Below are positions 7,564-14,972 of a DNA stretch of 36,003 bases, in pieces (position 1 is the stretch's first letter; each line of letters starts with the position of its first letter). The notes under the pieces were generated by a model. That model was given only the letters and a program-made list of their open reading frames with translations, did no database searches and was not told the DNA's origin. The translations under genes and the position numbers were made by a program. The stretch is from the NCBI GenBank assembly GCA_045658805.1, contig JAZOVQ010000095.1, positions 1 through 36,003 of the forward strand, written 5' to 3'. The DNA is from Scatosoma sp045658805 (GTDB taxonomy: Bacteria; Bacillota; Clostridia; Christensenellales; Borkfalkiaceae).

Positions 7564-9393
7564 ATGAAAACGTATACTGGACAAACTTTGAGAGAAATGT
7601 ATCTCAATTTCTTTAAAGAAAAGGGACACAAAGTGATTCCTTCGGCTTCGCTTATTCCTGAACACGACCCCACCGTATTGTTCACGACGGCGGGTATGCA
7701 CCCCCTCGTGCCTTATCTTTTGGGTGAAAAGCACCCTGCAGGTACGCGTTTGACGGACGTGCAAAAGTGCGTTCGTACGGGCGATATCGACGACGTTGGC
7801 GACGAAAGACATTGTACTTTCTTTGAAATGCTCGGTAACTGGTCGCTTGGCGATTATTTCAAGCAGGAAATGATTCCTTGGAGCTATGAATTTTTGACGG
7901 GGGAAAAGTATCTTGGTATCCCTACGGACAAGCTTGCGGTTACGGTATTTGGCGGCGACGAAACGTTGCCTCGTGACGACGAAGCGGCTGCGCTTTGGGA
8001 AAAAGCAGGTATTAAAAAGGAAAATATTTATTTCATGCCTCGCGAAAACAACTGGTGGGGCCCTGCCGGCTTGACCGGTCCTTGCGGTACGGACACCGAA
8101 ATGTTCGTTATTCGTAAACCCAAGTGTTCCCCTGAATGTAACCCCGATTGTAATTGCGGCGCGTTCTTGGAAATTTGGAACGACGTATTTATGCGTTTCA
8201 ACAAGCAAGCGGACGGCTCGTTTACCGAACTTTCGCAAAAGAACGTAGATACGGGTATGGGTTTGGAGCGTGCGCTTTGCGTTTTGAACGGCAAATCCAG
8301 CGTATATGAAACGGACATTTTCGAAAACGCTATTAAGGTAATTTCCAAATTGACGGGCAAGACCTATGGCGAAAGCGAAGAAGTGACAAAATCTTTCCGC
8401 GTATTGTTGGACCATACGCGTACGGCAACCTTTATGCTCGGCGACGAAAAGGGTATCGTGCCTTCCAACACCGATCAAGGCTACATTTTGCGCCGTATTA
8501 TTCGTAGAGCGGTAAGATACGGAAGAAAAATTGAGCTTCCCGAAGGTAGCTTGGCGAAGATTTCGGAATCCTTTATCGAATATTATAAAGACGTATATCC
8601 CGAATTGGTTATCAATAGCGCGAAGATTGCGGAAGAATTGAACAAGGAAGAAACGAAGTTCAACAAGACCTTGCAACAAGGCTTGAAAGAATTTGAAAAA
8701 TGCTTGACGGGTATCGAAAGAAAAAATACGTTCATGGCGCAAAAGGATCCTGCGTACGTGCCCGAAAAGAATATCAACGGCAAGCAGGCGTTCCATTTGT
8801 ACGATACCTACGGTTTCCCTGTGGAAATTACGGACGAAATGGCGAAAGAACGCGGCTATTCGGTTGATTTGGACGGTTATAAAGCGGCGTTTGAAGAACA
8901 CCAAAACAAGAGTAAAGCAGGCAGCGAGCAAAAATTTGCTTGCGGTTTGGCGGACCATAAGGAAGCAACGACCAAATTGCATACGGCAACGCACTTGTTG
9001 CACGCGGCTTTGAAAAAGGTATGCTCGCCTGACGTAAACCAAAAGGGTTCCAATATCACCGAAGAACGTTTGCGTTTCGATTTCAACTTGCCTCAACCCA
9101 TGACGGCGGAACAAATTAAAGCCGTTGAAGATTTGGTAAACGAACAAATTGCGGCAAACGTACCCGTGGAAATGAAAGAAATTACCTTGGAAGAAGCGAA
9201 AGCGGAAGGCTTCACGGGCTTGTTTGAAAGCAAGTATGGCGAAGTGGTAAAAACGTACACCATTGGCGATTTCTCTAAAGAAATTTGCGGCGGTCCTCAC
9301 GTTGCGGCTACGGGTGAACTTGGTAAATTCAAAATTCAAAAGGAACAAAGCTGCGGTAGCGGTATCCGCCGTATCAAGGCGGTTTTGCAATAA
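7564..9393 (+). CDS. alaS: Alanyl-tRNA synthetase, short form lacking the C-Ala domain
   Basis: Charges tRNA-Ala and should edit mischarged Ser/Gly-tRNA. The class II catalytic core is full: FTTAGMHPLVPYLLG, the motif 2 region VQKCVRTGDID, and GLERALCVL. The variant GPAGLTGPCGTDTEMF and a Cys-rich loop (KCSPECNPDCNCG) are present. The editing site is intact: HTATH at 473-477 and CGGPH at 575-579. At 609 residues the protein is far shorter than the usual 870 or so. It ends right after the editing domain (GSGIRRIKAVLQ), with no coiled coil or C-Ala domain. The beta-barrel segment normally before HxxxH (with the TPFYAESGGQ-type motif) is also missing, replaced by a short linker. This architecture resembles the short AlaRS I associate with CPR bacteria. 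It is not a frameshift; the reading frame ends cleanly. Confidence 0.93.
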   Translation: MKTYTGQTLREMYLNFFKEKGHKVIPSASLIPEHDPTVLFTTAGMHPLVPYLLGEKHPAGTRLTDVQKCVRTGDIDDVGDERHCTFFEMLGNWSLGDYFKQEMIPWSYEFLTGEKYLGIPTDKLAVTVFGGDETLPRDDEAAALWEKAGIKKENIYFMPRENNWWGPAGLTGPCGTDTEMFVIRKPKCSPECNPDCNCGAFLEIWNDVFMRFNKQADGSFTELSQKNVDTGMGLERALCVLNGKSSVYETDIFENAIKVISKLTGKTYGESEEVTKSFRVLLDHTRTATFMLGDEKGIVPSNTDQGYILRRIIRRAVRYGRKIELPEGSLAKISESFIEYYKDVYPELVINSAKIAEELNKEETKFNKTLQQGLKEFEKCLTGIERKNTFMAQKDPAYVPEKNINGKQAFHLYDTYGFPVEITDEMAKERGYSVDLDGYKAAFEEHQNKSKAGSEQKFACGLADHKEATTKLHTATHLLHAALKKVCSPDVNQKGSNITEERLRFDFNLPQPMTAEQIKAVEDLVNEQIAANVPVEMKEITLEEAKAEGFTGLFESKYGEVVKTYTIGDFSKEICGGPHVAATGELGKFKIQKEQSCGSGIRRIKAVLQ

Positions 9394-9473
9394 GTAAAAA
9401 GGTATAAGGCGTAACCTTCTCCATTTTTACGAAAAATAAGCCGAAGTATTAAAAACAGGCACCCAGGTACGAG

Positions 9474-9848
9474 ATGAACGAAGTTATTATGGCGGAAACC
9501 GTCAAAAATTTAATGGCGCCTTTGTTGGAAAAAGGGTTCTCGTTTGAGTACACTTATCAAAAGGGCGGCGATTCGAGCTGTGTGTATATCTGTCGTTTTA
9601 AAAAGGGAAAAAGCTTTTTTGATTGGCGAGAGGTATCGGGCGGCGAGGAAATCAATCTCGTTACTTTTGTAAACGGCGCATATGGGTTTCCCAGTTTGAA
9701 AACGGCGTATAAAACGGAGTTTCGGAAATTTAAATGGAAGCATTTGTTTAAAAAACCGACCGTGGACGAATGGAGAATTTTTACGGCAAGCCTGTTAAAC
9801 AAGGAACTTGCAAGCGGTAAACCTACCTTTTTCGGTATTGAAATTTAA
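9474..9848 (+). CDS. Small unknown protein, 124 residues
   Basis: I do not recognise this protein. It is a soluble, mixed alpha/beta sequence with many aromatics (FSFEYTYQKGGDSSCVYICRF, then FFDWREVSGGEEINLV), without a signal peptide, membrane segment or metal motif. Start ATG 9474 is assumed; an in-frame ATG at 9489 is equally possible, and neither has a strong ribosome site. It follows alaS by 80 nt in the same direction and may be transcribed with it. The strong terminator after it is shared with proC on the other strand. The reading frame shows the codon bias of its neighbours, which supports it as a real gene. Confidence 0.65.
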   Translation: MNEVIMAETVKNLMAPLLEKGFSFEYTYQKGGDSSCVYICRFKKGKSFFDWREVSGGEEINLVTFVNGAYGFPSLKTAYKTEFRKFKWKHLFKKPTVDEWRIFTASLLNKELASGKPTFFGIEI

Positions 9849-9849
9849 A

Positions 9850-9881
9850 ACAAAACGCTCGGCGCAAGCCGAGCGTTTTAT
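9850..9881. terminator. Bidirectional terminator between the small unknown gene and proC
   Basis: AAAACGCTCGGC (9852-9863) pairs perfectly with GCCGAGCGTTTT (9868-9879), with A and T tracts on each side. Confidence 0.88.
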
Positions 9882-9904
9882 CATATTCAAGCGTTTATTT
9901 CAAT

Positions 9905-10702
9905 TTATTTTTTCAATTCCAACGTGCGTTTATACGAAGCTTTGATTGCATCTGCCGCCACGCCGTCCAAATTTTCCTTTTCCAAAGTTTTTACACCCTC
10001 AATAGTGGTGCCGCCAGGGGAGCAAACGTTTTTAATCAACTGTTCGGGGTTGCCGTAAGCAAGCAGCATTTTTGCCGAGCCGAGCATTGTTTGCGCCGCA
10101 TACGTCAACGCTTTTTCTTCGGGTACGCCGCATGCAATTGCGCCGTCCGCAAGCGCCTTGGCGTACGCGTACATAAACGCAGGTCCGCAACCCGACAGTG
10201 CGCTTCCCGCGTCAATTTCACTTTCGGGAATTTTATCAAATAAGCCTGCGCATTGGAAAGCATTTAGAAATTCTTTTTCCGCGCTCTCGTTTACTTTATC
10301 CACCGAAAACAAAATCATACCAGCGCCCAGCAACACAGGGGTGTTGGGCATAATGCGGATAACGGGCAACGCTTTTCCGATAAAGCCTTGAATAGCGGAA
10401 ATGGAAAGCCCTGCCGCCATCGTGATCACCGTAACGTCCTCGCGAGCTTGCAAAAGTGTGGCAATTTCAGACAAGGCGTCTTGCATCATTTGCGGTTTCA
10501 CGCCCATTACGACAAAGCTTGCCTTGCTGGCAATTTCTTGCGCGGAAGTGACGTTGACGCCGCATTCCTGCTGTAACGCTTGCGTTTTTTGCGTATCGAA
10601 ATCACAAACGGCAATTTGCGCGCCGTCAATGGTTTTCGCCACCGCTCGAATGAGTGCGCCGCCCATATTTCCACAACCGATAAACCCTAATTTATAGTTC
10701 AT
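9905..10702 (-). CDS. proC: Pyrroline-5-carboxylate reductase
   Basis: Last step of proline synthesis: reduces pyrroline-5-carboxylate with NAD(P)H in the cytoplasm. The 265-residue protein begins with the Rossmann motif GFIGCGNMGGALI, carries VMGVKPQMM and IRIMPNTPVLLGAGM, and has the signature ALSGCGPAFMYAYAKALADGA near residue 165, followed by the SPGGTTIEGV motif. Start ATG 10702 has AAGGA upstream. It is the third gene of a minus-strand proB-proA-proC set, about 50 nt after proA. The order and spacing suggest one transcript from the promoter upstream of proB, ending at the terminator shared with the convergent gene. Confidence 0.96.
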   Translation of the reverse strand: MNYKLGFIGCGNMGGALIRAVAKTIDGAQIAVCDFDTQKTQALQQECGVNVTSAQEIASKASFVVMGVKPQMMQDALSEIATLLQAREDVTVITMAAGLSISAIQGFIGKALPVIRIMPNTPVLLGAGMILFSVDKVNESAEKEFLNAFQCAGLFDKIPESEIDAGSALSGCGPAFMYAYAKALADGAIACGVPEEKALTYAAQTMLGSAKMLLAYGNPEQLIKNVCSPGGTTIEGVKTLEKENLDGVAADAIKASYKRTLELKK

Positions 10703-10755
10703 ATCTTTCGTCCTTTTCTCTTAACTTTTCTTTTTGAGAGAGGGGCGTTTTCTAA

Positions 10756-12018
10756 TTAAACGCGTACCTGCCCCCGTCCTTTTACGATATATTTATACGA
10801 ACAAAGCTCTTCCAAACCCATTGGACCGCGTGCGTGAAGCTTTTGGGTAGAGATACCAATTTCGCAACCCTTTCCAAATTCTCCGCCGTCGGTGAAACGA
10901 GTGGAAGCGTTGAGGTACACCGCCGCGCTATCCACCGCAAGGGCGAATTTATCCAATGCCTTATCGCATTTGGCAACGATACAATCGCTGTGTCCCGTCG
11001 AATGCTTTGCGATATGCTCAATGGCTTCGTCGACGTTTTTCACCACTTTAACCGCCAAGACGTAATCTAAAAATTCGGTATCAAAATCCTGCTCGCCTGC
11101 AGGGGTACCGCCGATAATGGCATACGCTTTTTCGTCACAGCGCAGCTCGACGGGCGTTACGCCTTTTTCGGCGCGTTTATCGCACAGCGTTTGCTTTAAA
11201 AGAGGTAAAAACGCATTGGCAATTTTTTCATTGACCAAGCACACTTCTTCGGCGTTGCACACCGACGGGCGAGAAGTTTTTGCGTTTTCGATAATTTTTA
11301 ACGCCATATCTATATCCGCCGATTCGTCCACGTAGACGTGGCAAATACCCGTACCCGTTTGAATGCAGGGGACTTTAGCGTTTTCCACGCAAGCCTTGAT
11401 GAGCCCTGCGCCGCCGCGAGGGATTAAAGCGTCGATATACCCAACTGCCGTCATTAACGCCGTTGCGCTGTCACGGGAAGTGTCCTCAACGATATTGATA
11501 AAGTTTTCGTTAAGGGAAAGCTTGCGCAGAGTATCTCGCAACACCGATATGATTGCCGCGGAGGATTGGTAGGCATCCTTACCGCCGCGCAACACGCAGA
11601 CGTTACCGCTTTTAAAGCACAGTGCGCCTGCATCCGAAGTGACGTTGGGACGGCTTTCGTAAATAATCCCGATTACACCCAAAGGCACGCGGCGTTTGGT
11701 AACTTCTAATCCGTTGGGCAAAGTTTGTGTTTCTAACACGCCGCCGACGGGATCGGGCAGCGCCGCCACTTCGCGGATACCGTTTGCCATACCGACAATA
11801 CGTTTTTTATCCAAGCGCAAGCGGTCAATCATAACCGAACTTAAAATGCTTTGCGCGCGCTCAACGTCCAAAGCGTTTGCTGCCAAAATGCAATCGGCAT
11901 TCTCTTCCAAAGCGTCCGCCATAGCGAGCAATGCGGCATTTTTTTGTTCGGCGGTGAGAAGCGCCAAGCCCCTCGAAGCCGATTTTGCGTCTTTTAAAAT
12001 GTCCAAAGTGCTTTTCAT
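10756..12018 (-). CDS. proA: Gamma-glutamyl phosphate reductase
   Basis: Second step of proline synthesis: reduces gamma-glutamyl phosphate to glutamate semialdehyde with NADPH. About 420 residues. Recognisable parts are RRVPLGVIGIIYESRPNVTSDA, CFKSGNVCVLRGGKDA, IPRGGAGLIKACVENAKVP, the region around the catalytic cysteine (RPSVCNAEEVCLV), and the C-terminal RFTDGGEFGKGCEIGISTQKLHARGPMGLEEL. I place the start at ATG 12018, which has an AGGAG-like site; the frame extends 38 codons further upstream into proB, but that stretch has no family similarity. It lies 13 nt after proB. Confidence 0.96.
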   Translation of the reverse strand: MKSTLDILKDAKSASRGLALLTAEQKNAALLAMADALEENADCILAANALDVERAQSILSSVMIDRLRLDKKRIVGMANGIREVAALPDPVGGVLETQTLPNGLEVTKRRVPLGVIGIIYESRPNVTSDAGALCFKSGNVCVLRGGKDAYQSSAAIISVLRDTLRKLSLNENFINIVEDTSRDSATALMTAVGYIDALIPRGGAGLIKACVENAKVPCIQTGTGICHVYVDESADIDMALKIIENAKTSRPSVCNAEEVCLVNEKIANAFLPLLKQTLCDKRAEKGVTPVELRCDEKAYAIIGGTPAGEQDFDTEFLDYVLAVKVVKNVDEAIEHIAKHSTGHSDCIVAKCDKALDKFALAVDSAAVYLNASTRFTDGGEFGKGCEIGISTQKLHARGPMGLEELCSYKYIVKGRGQVRV

Positions 12019-12031
12019 AGCCTTTTCTCCG

Positions 12032-12805
12032 TTACGCTTTTTTGGCGAAAAACCGAGTGTATGCACCCATTTTTCCGCTGACGATATCATACAAAATGGC
12101 GGGGTTTTCGCCGTTGGCGATAACCATATCAATACCGCTGTCGTTACACATTGACGCCGCCTTTAATTTGGTTTTCATACCACCCGTACCCAATGCCGAG
12201 CCTTCGCCGCCAGCCAAATCTAAAATGGCTTGGTCGATACCATGTACGCGTTCAATCAACTTTGCATTGGTATCCTTGTGGGGGTCGGCGGAATACAATC
12301 CGTCCACGTCGGAAAGCAGGACAAGCAAATCCGCCTTCACGCTAACCGCCACCAAAGCGGAAAGGGTATCGTTGTCGCCTACCTTAATTTCTTCCGTGGC
12401 AATGGTATCATTTTCATTGATAATAGGCAACGCTCCAAGCGAGGACAGCCTCGACATAGTATTGCCGAAATTTTCATGCCTATCCTCGGCGGTAAAGTCG
12501 GACCCCGTCAAAAGAATTTGCGCAACCGTATGTCCGTATTCGGTAAACAAACGGTCGTAGGTATACATTAATTCGCATTGACCAACGGCGGCCGCGGCTT
12601 GTTTGGTGGGGATATCCTGCGGCTTTTCTTTTAAGCCCAGCTTGCCAACCCCCATGCCGATTGCGCCCGACGAAACCAAAATAACTTCTTCGCCTTGGTT
12701 TTTTAAATCGCTGATAACGCGGCACAGCTCGTCCGTACGCCTAATGTTCAATTTTCCCGTTTTGTGGGCAAGTGTCGACGTGCCTACCTTGATAACAATT
12801 TTCAT
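12032..12805 (-). CDS. proB: Glutamate 5-kinase, without PUA domain
   Basis: First and normally feedback-inhibited step of proline synthesis: phosphorylates glutamate with ATP. The amino-acid kinase fold is clear: IVIKVGTSTLA, LVSSGAIGMGVGKLGL, the LPIINENDTIATEEIKVGDNDTLSA region, LLSDVDGLYSADP, and GTGGMKTKLKAA. At about 257 residues it ends after the kinase domain and lacks the C-terminal PUA domain of the longer enterobacterial type; many Firmicutes have this short form. Start ATG 12805 is preferred, with AAGGAA upstream; a TTG three codons earlier is possible. It heads the proB-proA-proC set. Confidence 0.95.
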   Translation of the reverse strand: MKIVIKVGTSTLAHKTGKLNIRRTDELCRVISDLKNQGEEVILVSSGAIGMGVGKLGLKEKPQDIPTKQAAAAVGQCELMYTYDRLFTEYGHTVAQILLTGSDFTAEDRHENFGNTMSRLSSLGALPIINENDTIATEEIKVGDNDTLSALVAVSVKADLLVLLSDVDGLYSADPHKDTNAKLIERVHGIDQAILDLAGGEGSALGTGGMKTKLKAASMCNDSGIDMVIANGENPAILYDIVSGKMGAYTRFFAKKA

Positions 12806-12869
12806 ATTCTGCAATTCCTTTTGTCGATTTTATGTTGCCGTTTAAAAGATTTTTTCGATTATATAATAT

Positions 12870-12898
12870 AGTATAATCAAACGCAAGCCGTTTGTCAA
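12870..12898 (-). promoter_or_regulatory. Near-consensus sigma-A promoter of proBAC
   Basis: On the minus strand, TTGACA (12898-12893), a 17-bp spacer and TATACT (12875-12870). A second AT-rich run with TATAAT lies just downstream. Confidence 0.85.
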
Positions 12899-13000
12899 GC
12901 GTGAAAGGCGCATGGAAAGGGGAAAAAACGCCTTTTTTGGATAAAATTGAAGAAGCGGAACACAATAAGTAGGGAGAAAAAAGCGCAGGAGGTGTTACAA

Positions 13001-14734
13001 TTGGCTGTACGGGAAAATATGCGGAGAAAGGTAGAGGCGCACGTGAGAAAAAGCGAGGGAAGGGACGTAATGAAAAAAAGTCCTGCGCTGTATTGGACGA
13101 TGCTTGGCATTTGGACGGCGTTGACGGTGATGCTTTGGGGGTATTTTTTACCCAAAATTGTCAACGTACCCTTTGTTGCAGGACGCCAAACGTCGACGTG
13201 GATGGCGGTTGCCGCGCGGATTTTGCTTACCGCTAACGGCGTGTTCATTTCCTATTTTTGGCTAAACGGCGTGAAGGATTTTATTTACGTTATTTGGTAT
13301 TACGCTTTTCGAAAACGATTGCTAAAACGCTATTACAAAGTGATAGACACCGACGTTTCGGCGGCGACGGACAAGGTGTTAATGGTATATTGCACCTGCA
13401 ACGATTTTGATAGCGAAAGCTTGAAAAAGAGCATGCGGCAAACCTACCGTTTTGTGGATACCGTTATCTTGGACGATTCGACGGACGAAACGTATCGTCA
13501 ACGCGTGGATGAGTTCGCTTTGCGGCACGGCGTAAAGGTGGTACGGCGAACGAATAGAGAAGGGTTTAAAGCAGGAAATATCAACCATTATTTGCGCTCG
13601 CAGGAGTGTTTGGAAAAGGAGTACGGCTTTTACGTTATTCTTGATTCGGACGAAATTTTGCCAAGGGAATACGTGGTGGAAAGTTTGAAATATTTTTACG
13701 CGTACGATAACGTGGGTATTGTGCAAGCCAACCACATTTCGGACAGAAACCGCAATTTTTTCATGAAGCTTTTTCACGTGGGTGTCAATTCGCATTGGCC
13801 GACCTATCAAACAATGAAGCATTTTTACGGCTTTTCCACCATGCTTGGGCATGGCGCAATGATTAAACGGGATTGCTATGAGCGCGCAGGGGGATTCCCG
13901 CCGTTGGTTGCCGAGGATTTGTGTTTGAGTATCGAGGCGAGAAGCCATGGCTATTACGTTGCCTTCGCGCCCAATATCGTTTGCCGAGAGGAATATCCTA
14001 TCGATTACGTCGCCTTTAAAAAACGGCATTCCAAATGGACGCAGGGGAATTTGGAATTTATCAAAAAATACACGGGCAGAATTACTCAATCGCGTATGCA
14101 TTGGTTTGAAAAAATGGACATTGTATTGTTCACCTACAACCTGCCGTTGACGGCGGTGTTTGCCTTTTTTATTTTTTTAAACTTGACGATAGCGCCCTTG
14201 TTATCCATTGACCTTGGCGCGGCGTACGCGGCGTGGATGATTGTGCCAACGATAATCTTTTTCTTTTCACCAATGCTAAACGATTTTATCACTTGGGCGT
14301 TTCGTTTAAACCCGTTGCGGACGTTGGTGTACACGGTGTCCGTCGTAATGCTGTACGGCTCAATGTTGACAACGTCGCTGGTTAGCGCGCTGTTGGGGAT
14401 CTTTGGAAGAAAAGCAAAATTTATCGTCACGCCGAAATCGTCTAAACGGATTACGCTGGGGTTTGCGTTGTATTTTCAATGGAAAGAAATTATCTTTTCC
14501 ACCCTGCTTTTGGCAGTATCATTGGCGTTACACGGCGGTATTTTGCCCGTAGCGTTGATTATCATAACAGGGTATTCGTCAGTGATTTTGCTCTTCTTTT
14601 CCAACCGACGTTACGACGAGGAAACAACGGAAGAAATTGATAGGGAAACTGCGGAAATTTCCCTTGCGGTTAACCATTTGTTTTTGTATAACAAAAAAGG
14701 GAAGAGGGGAAAGGTCGGCGGCGCTTCTTGCTAA
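13001..14734 (+). CDS. Membrane glycosyltransferase, GT2 (cellulose-synthase-like)
   Basis: Processive-type family 2 glycosyltransferase in the cytoplasmic membrane. I place the start at TTG 13001 because AGGAGGTG (12987-12994) lies just upstream; the frame also runs further 5' from 12947 without a ribosome site. Two membrane spans come first (LYWTMLGIWTALTVMLWGYF; RILLTANGVFISYFWL). The catalytic domain has DDSTD, DSDE, and EDLCLS after GHGAMIKR. In place of QxxRW it has HSKWTQGN. Four or five membrane spans then follow. No PilZ domain is visible. The likely product is a surface or exported polysaccharide, but the sugar is unknown. It stands alone, divergent from proBAC. The length of about 577 residues is usual for the class. 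Confidence 0.87.
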   Translation: MAVRENMRRKVEAHVRKSEGRDVMKKSPALYWTMLGIWTALTVMLWGYFLPKIVNVPFVAGRQTSTWMAVAARILLTANGVFISYFWLNGVKDFIYVIWYYAFRKRLLKRYYKVIDTDVSAATDKVLMVYCTCNDFDSESLKKSMRQTYRFVDTVILDDSTDETYRQRVDEFALRHGVKVVRRTNREGFKAGNINHYLRSQECLEKEYGFYVILDSDEILPREYVVESLKYFYAYDNVGIVQANHISDRNRNFFMKLFHVGVNSHWPTYQTMKHFYGFSTMLGHGAMIKRDCYERAGGFPPLVAEDLCLSIEARSHGYYVAFAPNIVCREEYPIDYVAFKKRHSKWTQGNLEFIKKYTGRITQSRMHWFEKMDIVLFTYNLPLTAVFAFFIFLNLTIAPLLSIDLGAAYAAWMIVPTIIFFFSPMLNDFITWAFRLNPLRTLVYTVSVVMLYGSMLTTSLVSALLGIFGRKAKFIVTPKSSKRITLGFALYFQWKEIIFSTLLLAVSLALHGGILPVALIIITGYSSVILLFFSNRRYDEETTEEIDRETAEISLAVNHLFLYNKKGKRGKVGGASC

Positions 14735-14813
14735 AAAAAGAGATATTTTCTTTGAAATAGCGAAAAAGCCTGTGTTTTTTGGGATTTTTGCAAAAAAAAG
14801 TCCCGTCAAACTG

Positions 14814-14842
14814 TTTACAATTGAAAATATTTATGCTATAAT
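14814..14842 (+). promoter_or_regulatory. Sigma-A promoter with extended -10, for the PEPCK gene
   Basis: TTTACA (14814-14819), a 17-bp spacer, TATAAT (14837-14842) preceded by TGC. The leader to the start codon is about 125 nt; I see no riboswitch class in it. Confidence 0.8.
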
Positions 14843-14972
14843 GATAATTGGTGGAATATGGGAGACTATGGTTTCTTTTCGGGAAAAAGTATTCTAAAAA
14901 GAAAAGGGAAACGAAGGTGTTTCACCGCTTAAAAGAAGTAAAAAAATTATCATTCAAAGGAGATAAAGAAAT

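Noticed and set aside
6120..7685. Open frame of 521 codons on the minus strand opposite cysS
   Set aside because: Antisense shadow that crosses the alaS promoter. It has no recognisable protein features.
7513..9390. Open frame of 625 codons on the minus strand opposite alaS
   Set aside because: It mirrors alaS, reads as Phe/Arg-rich nonsense and has no family motif. The codon bias of the sense gene keeps stops out of the antisense frame.
12019..12132. N-terminal extension of ProA by 38 codons
   Set aside because: It overlaps the end of proB in another frame, has no similarity to ProA, and ATG 12018 has a proper ribosome site.
12947..13000. Longer glycosyltransferase start at TTG 12947
   Set aside because: It has no ribosome site, whereas AGGAGGTG lies directly before TTG 13001.
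14637..14897. Open frame of 86 codons between the glycosyltransferase and pckG
   Set aside because: It overlaps the end of the glycosyltransferase and the pckG promoter, and has Lys/Phe-rich, non-protein-like content.
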